The notes under the pieces were generated by a model, which saw nothing but the letters and a program-made list of their open reading frames with translations, did not search any database and was not told the DNA's origin. The position numbers and the translations under genes were made by a program. This document shows, one piece after another, positions 1 to 10,205 of a DNA stretch of 64,000 bases. Numbering within the stretch: position 1 is the first letter of the stretch; each line of letters starts with the position of its first letter. This DNA is from Spongospora subterranea f. sp. subterranea (Eukaryota; Endomyxa: Phytomyxea; Phytomyxea; Plasmodiophorida), in assembly GCA_049724395.1 (NCBI GenBank), contig JAUGWO010000108.1, positions 1 to 64,000 of the forward strand, written 5' to 3'.

Positions 1-3000
1 TACCCGTCGTTTAGCGGTTGTTGGGGATCCTGGTGTCCCCGATAGTTGCCGGGCGCAATATTGACCAATAACGCTTCAACCCAGCACTATCGACGAAAAA
101 TGAAGACTAGAAATTGACCTGAACTTGAGTGACTACTGATATTGATGAGGAGCGAAAAGCGATCTCTGCAACGGCTGAAGCCGCGTCTGACCAGCAACGA
201 CTAATCGAGCTTTTTTTCGAGAAAACTCGCCAAAATCAACTTTTGACGGAGCAAATGATGGCGTTAATGAAAGGGTTTTCGGATAAATCGAAGTCTACTG
301 AAAATGTGGTAACTGAAACTTCAAAGCCCATTAAGTTTTCAGATTTACCGAAGTTCTCGGAGATTGTTTCATCTGACGATGCCAGTCGATATATGGGTAC
401 TCGAGATGTAAACCTCTTGATGATTCGGATATTTTAATCACACGAGCTTTCAAATTTTCGTCTTTTAGAAGCCGATTTGAAAGGTTGACCTTGTCAGCAT
501 CCGACTATATGCGCCGAGATGCGTTGTACCGGTGCTTAACTGGAGCGGCTCAAGATCGGCGCTTTCAATGAGCCGGTGATGTCGTCTCGTCGCGATTTTG
601 CTCGATAAGATGGCCGTCTGGTACGCTTCTACTGCTGATCCTGGGACGCTGGAGGATGCCCTCCGAAACAAGTTGGAAAATTCTTTACCGAATGAAAGAG
701 AATCACTACCGGATTATATTCTAAGATACTCTCAGTATTTCCATCAAGCGAAACAATTTTTACCGGATTTTTCCATGTCTGAGTCAAATTGCTGTCGTTT
801 ATTTATTTGCGTTTCAAAACGCGGCTTTATGCTGAATTGTTACGACTCAACGCGAGGAAAGTATTGAAGCTGTCGGAAATGTTTGCCTTGGCAAACGAAG
901 CTTTATCGATATTGAAAGCGATTATTGCTGCAGAAGACGAAGCCTCCAACAACTCCCGATGGAAACAATCGCAACTTCCCAGAGGTCAGTCTGCTGTGAG
1001 AACGTCCCGTCCCCATGTTGCTTTCGACCTTCCTGCTTCGGATAAGCAGGATGTCCGAGTTCGTGAACATTCTCGAATGTCGCGAGTCAACAACACTTAT
1101 CATAACCAGACGACAGTAGAGAAAGGAGGATTTGAAGTTCTACTGTCGTCTGGAACCACTATTTCAGAAACGTTTCGCGCAGCTGTGGATGACGGTGCCG
1201 ATTTGGTAATAATTGGGTCAAACCATTTTCGGAGTCTGTCCACAGTCCCTGTTCGGTCGGAAAAACTTCAATTACGTTTAGCGAATACTACCTATCTCGC
1301 TTGTAAGAAAAGTTGTCTTCTGGATGTCACAATTTTTACTAATGCGGGGCCAATCATAATTCGTGCGCAACGGTTTTATGTAATTGATGACGAGATGCCT
1401 GAAGTTTTATTGGGAAGACCTCTGTTACGCCGATTGGGAATTGATGTTGAATCCCAGCTATGCTCGCTGGCTATCAAAGAAAGTGAAAAGGAACCTGATT
1501 GCCACGATGACATGGACAAGGACTTTCCGGAAAGTATTTTGGGAGACAACAATGACGCAGAACTTCGACAAGTCTTGAATGATCGTGTTCAACAAACTGT
1601 AAACATGGGGGCTCCTCCTATTTGAGTTTTCCAAAGATCTTGGTGTTTTGCTTACCGAATTTATTGACATTTTTCGTATTCATCTGGGAAAGGATCCGCC
1701 CGTCAAAGTCACACCCTTGGAGTTAGTGATAAACCGGGTTCCATTCCGATTTTTGCGAAACCACGACGTATGTCTCCGTTGGCCTCTCAGTATCTTCGAC
1801 GTTAGTGCAAAATTAACAGAGTGCAATCTTATCTATCACAACTACCAGCGGTCTTGGGCTCTTCCGGCGTTTGTTGTAAATCCGGAGACGAAACCAAGGA
1901 TGGTGGTGGATATGATTCCAGTGAATAAGTGTCTTCAACCTCAGCAATCTTTCCGATGCCAAACCTGCACACCTTGGGTTCTTACATCCCTGGTTCAGTT
2001 GTTTTTTCACTCTGGATGCATTTAAAAATTATGCGCAGTTCCCCGTTTCTGGCTATCTTGAGTGCCAAAGTTTCATTACCCCCTTTGGTGTTTATACTCC
2101 TACCAGACTGGCACAAGGAAACAGCAATGGAGTGTTGCGTTTCAGCGAGGAATGTACGAAATATTTTACAAAATGGTGCCTAACAAACTTTTAGTATGGC
2201 TTGATGACGTTTTGGGATTCGCCTTGAGTTTTAAAAATCTATTATTGCTTTTAAGAGAGGTTTTTGAGAGATGTCGACAGTTTGGTCTCAAGCTCAATGT
2301 CATCAAGTGCGAGTTTTTCCTATTATGTGCCAAATGGTGCGGTCGAATATATTCTGCGACGGGTATTAGCCATGATCCCGCTCGAATTCAGGCCTTAATC
2401 AATTTCCAACTACCAACAACTGGAGCTCATCTCATGCAATTTGTATGTGCAGTGACGTGGCTATCATCATCTAACCCAAATTTTTCATGTGTGATTGGTT
2501 CTTTACGACAAATTTTGGAAAACGTTTTCTCAGGTTTGACATTGCGGACAAAGAAATCGGCCGCCCGAGTCGTGCTAAAGAATGTTGGTTGGAATGATGA
2601 TTTTTCCCAGGCTTTTCAAACGGTTATTGAGTCAATCAGAGAAGCTGTTACTTTGGCGTATCCAAAGGAAGATAATGTTCCGTTCTTATTTACCGATGCG
2701 AGTAAGCAGTTTTTTGGATGGTTACGATCACGCAAGTGCCGTTTGAGGATCTTTCTCTTCCTTTTAATGATCAACGACATGAACCTCTTGCCTTTTGCAG
2801 TGGAGAATTTAAACGATCTTCTTTACAATGGTCTGTTCCTGAGAAAGAAGTGTTCCCAATTCAACATGCGGTCGGTCAGTTTGATTATCTTCTTTGTACA
2901 GTCTTGAAGGAGCTGCAGTTCCTCGTTCTCGGAGGAAGGCAGTGTAGCGCCAGTCAGCGCTGTCACCGTGGCGCATGTTTATGGGGTTTTTTCCGGTGTA
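1..3000 (+). mobile_element. Ty3/Gypsy retrotransposon fossil A (gag, protease, RT, RNase H)
   Basis: An old Ty3/Gypsy element entering from the left edge. A gag-like stretch lies at about 129-870, a retropepsin-like region at about 1130-1480 (with the family pattern VLLGRPLLRRLGID), a reverse transcriptase at about 1650-2480 (YxDD-type site seen as WLDDV) and an RNase H region at about 2600-2900. No integrase is seen before the element stops. It is clearly broken, with of the order of half a dozen or more breaks, so it looks old. A related element lies at 45.2-47.0 kb on the other strand and shares the gag stretch containing ASDQQRLIEL. Confidence 0.85.
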
Positions 3001-3009
3001 AACCAGTCT

Positions 3010-3088
3010 AGTTTTTTTTCGTCGTCGTCGTACCCGTCGTTTAGCGGTTGTCGGGGATCGGTGTCCCCGATAGTTGCCGGGCGCAATA
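3010..3088 (+). repeat. Second copy of the leading sequence of Gypsy fossil A
   Basis: Positions about 3029-3088 repeat, nearly base for base, the first 60 bases of the window (both begin tacccgtcgtttagcggttg). The copy ends exactly where the large palindrome begins. It is either a second insertion of the same Gypsy family or a direct repeat flanking fossil A. A partly matching, translatable stretch lies at about 46.9 kb on the minus strand in the related fossil, so I do not call it an LTR. Confidence 0.75.
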
Positions 3089-4725
3089 ATCATCTCACGC
3101 TCTTCCGTTTTCAAGTTCGATAAAAGATTAATTTCATGTAAGCCTCCAACTGGCGTGATCAACGCATTATTGATGATATGGTTGTGATCCATGCATCTGT
3201 GATTGATGACATAGTCCCCTGCCTTTCGATCGAATGTCAGATTGACATACCAACTGTAAGTGGATTTTAGTCTCTCTCTGTCGGTGATTCTTGATCCCTA
3301 TAGTTGCAATAGATTTTGGCGCACTGCCAAATTTTGGATCCAGCTCCTTGTATTGGATGGGGATTAAGCACCGAAAATGGATGCGAGTTACATGCGACGA
3401 CGAACCTAGATATGAAACAGGGTGCGAATTACACCCAAACACAAACCCGTTAGCAAGAGCGAACTCGCGTGCATGTTGAACAATTATATCAGGCGATAAG
3501 TACATAACGAGGTTGATGATCCATTGCAATGAAAAACGCAATACAAATCTCAAGAATAACTCAGATCAGACAATAAGCGAAATTGGTCAAATACAAGGTC
3601 TCAAATCGCTTATGCAATATCGGGACTGATTATTCATCCAAATTTGTAGGAAAACATGAATTGAAATAGCAACTAAAGGTGTTAACCCGATTGATCAGTC
3701 AATACAGTAATTTACCACGTTGTGGCACCTGAGCGTGTAAAGCTGTCAATGCTGTTCTTAACTCAGAAACGATCGGTGCGAATATCGCGCTGACACTCTC
3801 ATCCTCATTGTCATGATCCAAAAGTCTTAGATATATAAGGACCCGAGAATGATGGCCTTGTGTCATCATACTGTTAGGAACTGCGCCCGAGATACACAGT
3901 GTACCAACTGACCCAAAAGGTACTATGATGGCATAAGGCCATCATTCTCGGGTTCTTATATACCTAAGACTTTTGGATCATGACAATGAGGATGAGAGTG
4001 TGAGCGCGATATTCGCACCGATCATTTCTGAGTTAAGAACAGCATTGACAGCTTTACACGCTCAGGTGCCACAACGTGGTAAATTACTGTATTGACTGAT
4101 CAATCGGGTTAACACCTTTAGTTGCTATTTCAATTCATGTTTTCCTACAAATAATTTGGATGAATAATCAGTCCCGATATTGCATAAGCGATTTGAGACC
4201 TTGTATTTGACCAATTTCGCTTATTGTCTGATCTGAGTTATTCTTGAAATTTGTATTGCTTTTTTCATTGCAATGGATCATCAACCTCGTTATGTACTTA
4301 TCGCCTGATATCATTGTTCAACATGCACGCGAGTTCGCTCTTGCTAACGGGTTTGTGTTTGGGTGTAATTCGCACCCTGTTTCGCTGCTTAGCCTCCTTC
4401 ATATCTAGGTTCGTCGTCGCATGTAACTCGCATCCATTTTCGGTGCTTAATCCCCATCCAATACAAGGAGCTGGATCCAAAATTTGGCAGTGCGCCAAAA
4501 TCTATTGCAACTATAGGGATCAAGAATCACCGACAGAGAGAGACTAAAATCCACTTACAGTTGGTATGTCAATCTGACATTCGATCGAAAGGCAGGGGAC
4601 TATGTCATCAATCACAGATGCATGGATCACAACCATATCATCAATAATGCGTTGATCACGCCAGTTGGAGGCTTACATGAAATTAATTTTTTATCGAACT
4701 TGAAAACGGAAGAGCGTGAGATGAT
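3089..4725. repeat. Long inverted repeat (palindrome), arms about 790 bp
   Basis: Sequence 3089-3876 reappears as its reverse complement at about 3924-4725, separated by a spacer of about 50 bp. By eye the arms are about 97% identical. The clearest difference is an extra block of about 17 bp in the right arm near 4383-4400 (gctgcttagcctccttc). The outer end of the right arm runs into the MULE transposase reading frame; the outer end of the left arm abuts the Gypsy repeat. The arms therefore contain an inverted duplicate of the transposase 5' region. Open frames inside (3167-3553 minus, 4251-4547 plus) are mirror images of each other and are not taken as genes. Confidence 0.9.
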
Positions 4726-6706
4726 TCACCTGCTATCGCGATACAATTTGCCAATAAGCATGGTTTCAAATATATATCCTCGCCAATACCCTTGGCGCCG
4801 CTGAATGCGGTGTTTTTTAGATTCGAGAAATGCTGGAGGGTTCGAACCCTGACCGGACATATTCAACGTCACTTTTATCGCGACAAGTTCGTAGCGGGAA
4901 GGAATTGCACTTTGGCAACGACCCGCACTGCATGACAAGGTTCGTGGAGGCAGGATACGCTGTCCGAGAAAATGGTGGCTTGTTTTGCTACTCTATGGAC
5001 ATGTCGCAACGCCTCTCGACAATATCACTGCAGGTGCGGACGCTTCACCGGGTTTGCTTCATCTCATGTATATGTTCGTAAACTGCCCAGATGTCGCTTT
5101 ATGCCATGGCGTATGCAGACTTTACCATAGTCGACGGAACCCATAACACGACAACTTACGATCTGAAATTGATGCCTTTTACCAATGTGGACTGTTAAAA
5201 GTATTTCAAAAAATTGATTCCATTTACCAATGTGGACTGTCTAGGTAAAAATGTTGTCTCTGGGGTTTTGTTAGACGAGTCCGAGAATTAATTGACCATA
5301 TCGGAAGCTTTAGCTCAATTTCATCTTGAGAAACCCTATGCCATTCTGATGACAGATGGAGGGTCAGCGTACCCAGCAGGTGCACACAATGCTCAGATGA
5401 CTCACATTCTATGTTCGTATTATTTTCGAAAAGATGTGTTCGCATCTTGCAGTGGCATGGGTCCTGTTGCGGAATGTTTCAAACAGGATACAATGGCTCT
5501 TATTTACACAGCGTTTGATTTAGCAGATTTTGAAAAGCATGTTAATATGTGCTTGAATAAGTTTGCGGTGCATTCAGCAGCAGTCGAATGTATCAATAAG
5601 ATTGTCAAATTCAAGGAAAAAATTTGCAGGACATTCACTGGTAAATATGAGTTACTTTGAGTGAACAAATTTGCTAACCTTTTGTAGGTCGCATTTTTAC
5701 CTGTAATCACGTGGCAACCCAGCGTGGAGAGAGTGTTAATTCGTCTATTAAAGAGAAAGGAGTCAAGAAGAAAGAACTTCGCGGGTTCAACCTGTTGCAA
5801 CTGTGGGAGCACCTTTTGAATCAGTTCAACAGAATGGAGGCGAGTTCGTTAGATGTATTATGTGATCTCATCAGAAACTCAAGAAAGTGGAGTAATTACG
5901 TTGAACACATGTAGCAAAACAGTTACCAAGAAAGCTGCAAAACTTCCATTTGTAGGTTTGATGTCCGACACGAATGATCTATGTTATGCGTCATCGTCAC
6001 CTGATCAAAGTCTTTGTCACGTCATCGATCTGTCCCTCGATGGGCCTGCACAGATTCCCACATGCTCGTGTCAAGATTTCTCGTCTAGTTTGATTCCCTG
6101 CGCTGGAATATGTGCTGCGCTTTGCCGTTTGCCAGGAAGGCAGCTCTTTCATGTGTCCAATTTGCATCCTCGCTGGAGAATCAGCTCTCACCCTCTGTTT
6201 GACAAAGCTCTGGCAAAATTCAATCTAAGATCGGTTGCCACTCTCGACCCCCTGATCTCCATCAAACTGGTATTCCGTGTAGTGCACAGCATCACCTCAA
6301 TATGACAGCATACCAGAGCATAATGGTACCAACGAAGCGGGATCTTCGATACACGAAGCTCAACAATCTCTTCAAAACCATCGAGCCAATCGCAATCAGC
6401 AATGATCACTACTACAAATTGGTGACGCTGAATCTGCTGGCCTTCAAGCCAAGCCTTCATGGGGAAGGGAGCAGTGAATTTATCTGCCAGAACCTGAAGC
6501 GGACAACACAGACAAGCCTTTGCAAGTCCCAGTTCTGCCACCAAGAAAAAGAGGGGGGTGGCGACGATGTAAACAGGTCATTGTTGTCGTCTCGCAAGAG
6601 GTTGTGTTCAGCGTGCATCAAAGCCGGTTTGATGCCGACCGATAATCACAGGGCTAGGAGTTCCAAGTGTCCGTCTTTGAACGCTCAGATACCGACGGTC
6701 GAATAA
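4621..6706 (+). pseudogene. MULE transposase 1, degenerate
   Basis: Mutator-type DDE transposase in several frames. In order it shows a zinc-binding type N-terminus (DHNHIINNALITPVGG, about 4622), the first catalytic Asp in VDGTHNTTTYD (about 5131), the second in LMTDGGSAYPAG (about 5345), a conserved RGESVNSSIK stretch (about 5724) carrying the likely catalytic Glu, a SWIM-like CSCQDF...PCAGI motif (about 6066-6105) and a tail ending at 6706. In both copies (here and at 54.28 kb) the usual SWIM His is replaced by Gly (PCAGI). A 30-bp segment at 5166-5195 is repeated at 5211-5240; the resulting 45-bp in-frame insertion brings a stop. The frame changes several times, so this is not a working gene. 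Confidence 0.85.
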
Positions 6707-6714
6707 ATTGTTTT

Positions 6715-6881
6715 TTTATAATCCATCTGTTATCAACCAACCTATAAATGGTCATTGCGATCAGTTCGATTGTTTTGAAAAGGTCATTTATCTTCGTGTA
6801 GCTCTTGCGTTTGGTTGGTGCATTATGCTCTCGTATGAATTGTTTTTCAAAGCGACGAAAGTATGACGATGCAATTGACAA
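6715..6881 (-). pseudogene. Inverted copy of the MULE transposase tail
   Basis: Read on the minus strand this encodes APTKRKSYTKINDLFKTIEL. That corresponds to VPTKRDLRYTKLNNLFKTIE on the plus strand at about 6328-6390. The two tails therefore converge within about 300 bp. The same convergent arrangement is present in the second MULE copy (53.49-53.64 kb), so it pre-dates the split of the two copies. Confidence 0.8.
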
Positions 6882-7156
6882 GTTCGATACATTTAGTAAG
6901 ACTTTAACGCCATTGCCATTGTATTTAGAATCTGATACAGTATTGACTTCGCTGAAGAACCTATTACCTTTGTTGGGTTTGTGTATATAACTAAGTTAGT
7001 CCACTGGGGCACTTATTTTTGGGTGGACTGTCGGCAAACAGGATGAAAACTGCGCGGACGTTTCAGTTTGATCAATTCATGACGGTATAGTTCATCCCGA
7101 ATCAACGTGTTTTTATCGCCAACCTGTGGACTGGTCATTGGCACGCTCGGTCGCCG

Positions 7157-8067
7157 ATGGTGGATTTGGAGGAAGAGATCAAACAGCTCAAGGCGGAATT
7201 ATCTGCTGCCAAGACTCACCTTGATGCTGCAGAGACGAACAACGATCGCGATCTCATTCTGGTTTATGCCCCTTTAGTTACTACCCTCCAGCAGCGACTG
7301 AATGGTCTTCAGTGCCTTTTTCCGAAACCAAGTAATTTACTGTTATTCACTGACCAAATTGTGTTAACCATTTCATTTTGTTTATATTGATTATTTATTC
7401 CTACTTATCATGTTTGGTGCATCTTCCTGCTCAATATTGCATGAGTCAATTGTGGTTTTTATTTCCCCAATCACTAGTTTCTGTCTGATCTGAGTTGGTT
7501 TGTGTTAATGCATTGCAATTTTGCAATTGATGGGACGTCATATCTGTGTATGCATTTCAATTTTCAGGTCCATCTCCAAAAAAATTGAGGCAACAGCGTT
7601 ATAAATCAGTAATCACATCATGGACTTGCAGAGACCTCCTTGCAGGTCTTGCGAGGACAATTTACAATGCTTTTGATTTCAGTTGGCCATTCAAATCGGG
7701 CCCTACCATCAAAGACGTCTTGCAAGCAAAAGATGATGGTGAAGGTCCAGGTTGGGATTATAACTTGGCACTGAATCGTCATCGTGTCATTGGTCTCCAT
7801 GGTCATAAACACACCATTCAGAAAGGCGAACGCCTTGCTCATTGTGCTTTACCTGAGCTGTTCCAACCAGAAGAATGGGAAATACTTTCTAACTTCAACA
7901 GGATAATTTCTGCTCAAATTCCTAATTTAACAGGGAAATCTTATATAATTCCTTCGGATGATCACTTCCCTGAAGAAATGGTCACATTTCTGAAAAATAT
8001 CGACGTCTTATCACGGATATACAAAAACGATGGCGCTGTTTCCAATGGATCCAGTGATATGGACTGA
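7157..8067 (+). CDS. Two-exon gene, unknown function, coiled-coil N-terminus
   Basis: Exons 7157-7331 and 7568-8067 with a GT-AG intron of 236 nt (phase 1) give an uninterrupted protein of 224 residues. Residues 1-35 (MVDLEEEIKQLKAELSAAKT onward) have a heptad-like charged pattern typical of a coiled coil; the stretch to about 55 (PLVTTLQQRLNGLQ) continues it. The remainder is a globular region with the motif HCALPELFQPEEWEILSNFN near the end of its middle third. A recognisable relative of that motif (CPLPSLLTSDEWNFLAEFN) lies on the minus strand at about 61.2 kb, so this is a small dispersed family. I do not recognise a catalytic motif. The gene starts about 125 bp past the MULE end. The ATG chosen opens the coiled-coil frame. 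It may be a host gene or a mobile-element passenger. Confidence 0.65.
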
Positions 8068-8955
8068 TTTTAATATACCCTAGGCAACGCAATAACTACA
8101 CAAGATTTTTGCCAAAATGTAGCTCTTCATTATGTGACCAAATTATTGATGTGTTGCAATGACGTCTCGAAAAAATCTCATCGATGTGTTGTTATTGTGT
8201 GACATTTTTAAAAAGTTTCTATTTGTTGATATTATGTGTCAATTAAAAAATCGACTCAAAATTTATTTCAACAAAACTTGCTTGTTTGATGACAGCAAAT
8301 TATTGGCATAAACTGCGTTTCACTCATTGAGGCCAAATGCGTCTCAAACCGGCTGGTTTCCTCCACCCATGGGTCCTGCCCGCACTGCTCCAATGACGTT
8401 TTCTATTCTGATGATTGATCTCGTCAAAAGCATTTTCGATCATTCCGATCAGATTTTCTCGTTGTACAGTGAGAACACTGCCCACGAGTTCAGAGGCCAT
8501 TTTTCGCGGATAGCGTTGAGTCGGAATTCCGAATAGGCTTGTTCACAGATATGTCGCACACCTGATGAAAAGATGTCATTTCTTCTTGTATATATTCGAT
8601 AACAATCTTGGCGGGCCCTAAGTGTAACGATACGCGCAAAGGCCGTTCCCGCCGCACCCAATCACCTCAGTTGGTTCAACTCCGTTTAATACAACGACAA
8701 TTTCGTACTCCCTCTGTCCCGTATGAATTGTCCATGATCGCAGTCCGCGCGGGATCAAGGCCATTTTTTGGCGGCATTCTTTTTTTTCAAATTTTCATAT
8801 AAACTCAACGATGAAACGAAGCAACTCCCATTATTACATTGTCATTCTGACTTTTGGGTACTTTAAAATTCATCTTCAAACATCTTGTTTTGTTTGCATT
8901 CATCTTTGGCGTACCGGGCCCAAGCATCTAGGATGCATGAGAACTTGGAAGCGGT
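8068..8955. other. About 0.9 kb without a recognised gene
   Basis: Short open frames exist on both strands (for example 8661-8449 minus) but none shows a motif, splice sites or a relative elsewhere in the window that I can recognise. The right edge is presumably the left flank of the mariner element. Confidence 0.5.
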
Positions 8956-8959
8956 GGCA

Positions 8960-10205
8960 GATGATTGGAAAGACACTAAGTGCCCAATGCTTACCAATGC
9001 TCAGCGTTGCAGAGCATTTGAAATGATCATGGCCAACACTTAAAATGGCCACCCTGTCAAAGGTGCCTTTTCCGCTGTTGCAGATAAGCTCAACGTCCAC
9101 CAGAGGACAATACGAAGAATTTGGCAAACGGGTCAGAAATCATTAACAGATGGGAACGTCATTGCAGATGTTTCAGGGAAATGGAAAGGAAGGATACCAA
9201 GACAGATTGAAGGTCTTGCTGGAAAAATACAAGCAGTTCCTCTGAGCAACCGCTCAACTATCAGAAGCCTGGCTGAAAGTCTTGACATTCCAAAATCGAC
9301 TCTGCATCGCCGGTTCAAAGCGGGACAGCTTCGCCGGCATTCCAGTACTATCAAACCATTTCTCAACGAAAAAAACAAAAAAGAACGATTGATTTTTTGT
9401 TTATCAATGCTAATTCGAACAGAGACAGCGGTGAGTTTCCATGACATGTTTGACGTGGTGCATGTGGACGAAAAATGATTTTATCTGACGAAACCCAAGC
9501 AGACCTACTATCTGGCGCCCCAAGAACCTATTCCCCTCCGTACCTGTAAGAGTAAACGGTTCATTGAGAAAATCATGTTTGTGGCAGCCGTGGCACGTCC
9601 TAGATGGGATCCCTGCCGCAACCAGAAATTCGACGGAAAAATAGGCATATGGCCATTCGTTATTGCTGAGCCAGCAAAAAGAGCAAGCAAGAATAGAGCT
9701 AAGGGTACGCTGACAACAAAAGCGTTAACCGTGGACCGAACAGTCTATGCTGAGTATCTAATCGGAAAGGTAATCCCAGCGATCAAGGCGAAATGGCCTC
9801 GGCGTACAGCGAGTCGGCCTATATATATACAGCAAGATAATGCTAGACCACACATTGCCATCACCGATCAAGACTTTGTCACAGCCGCAACTTCAGATGG
9901 GTTCAATATCCAGCTTCGAAACCAACCACCGGAATAGCCCAGACTTTAATGTCCTAGATTTAGGGTTCTTTAACTCGATCCAGTCTCTCAGAGAAAAAGT
10001 TGCCACAAGGAATATTGATGATCTTATTGCTGCAACAGTCAACGCGTTTGATCAGACAGAAGAGAGTAAACTTAACCGGGTTTTCATCACATTACAACAG
10101 TGCATGAAAGAAACGATGAAAGTTAAAGGGAGCAACGAATATCAACTTCCTCATATCGGCAAAGAAAGGCTTGAAAGAGAAGTAGTTCAACTAAGTTCTT
10201 CATTT
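8960..10205 (+). pseudogene. Mariner (DD39D) transposase, degenerate
   Basis: Readable from about 8987 (TNAQRCRAFE) to 10205. It has a helix-turn-helix region (VADKLNVHQRTIRRIW, about 9075), the first catalytic Asp in VVHVDEK (about 9460), the second in IQQDNARPHI (about 9828) and the third in NSPDFNVLDLGFF (about 9935). The spacing between second and third Asp is 39 residues, the DD39D class known from plant and oomycete-type mariners. Breaks visible: a TAA after EMIMANT (about 9041), a TGA where Trp is expected after VDEK (about 9477), and a one-base frame change just before NSPDF (about 9928). The right end lies inside the Copia fossil at about 10190-10205, so mariner inserted into Copia. 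Confidence 0.88.

Larger units (their letters stand above)
3089..7032 (+). mobile_element. Mutator-like element 1 (MULE) with palindromic left part
   Basis: The left limit is the junction with the Gypsy repeat at 3088/3089. The right limit is about 7032, inferred because similarity with the copy at 53.34-54.28 kb (opposite strand) stops there, at a terminal motif reading tggactgtc. The element contains a long inverted repeat (3089-4725), a degenerate MULE transposase (4621-6706, plus) and a convergent second copy of the transposase tail (6881-6715, minus). No clean terminal inverted repeat or 9-bp target duplication could be matched by eye. Confidence 0.7.

Noticed and set aside
1-3088. A pair of LTRs at 1-60 and 3029-3088
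   Set aside because: The shared 60 bp also has a translated relative at the gag start of fossil C, so it looks like internal sequence of the family rather than an LTR.
3167-4547. Two open frames of 128 and 98 codons inside the palindrome
   Set aside because: They are mirror-image readings of the two arms in different frames, without motif or start context.
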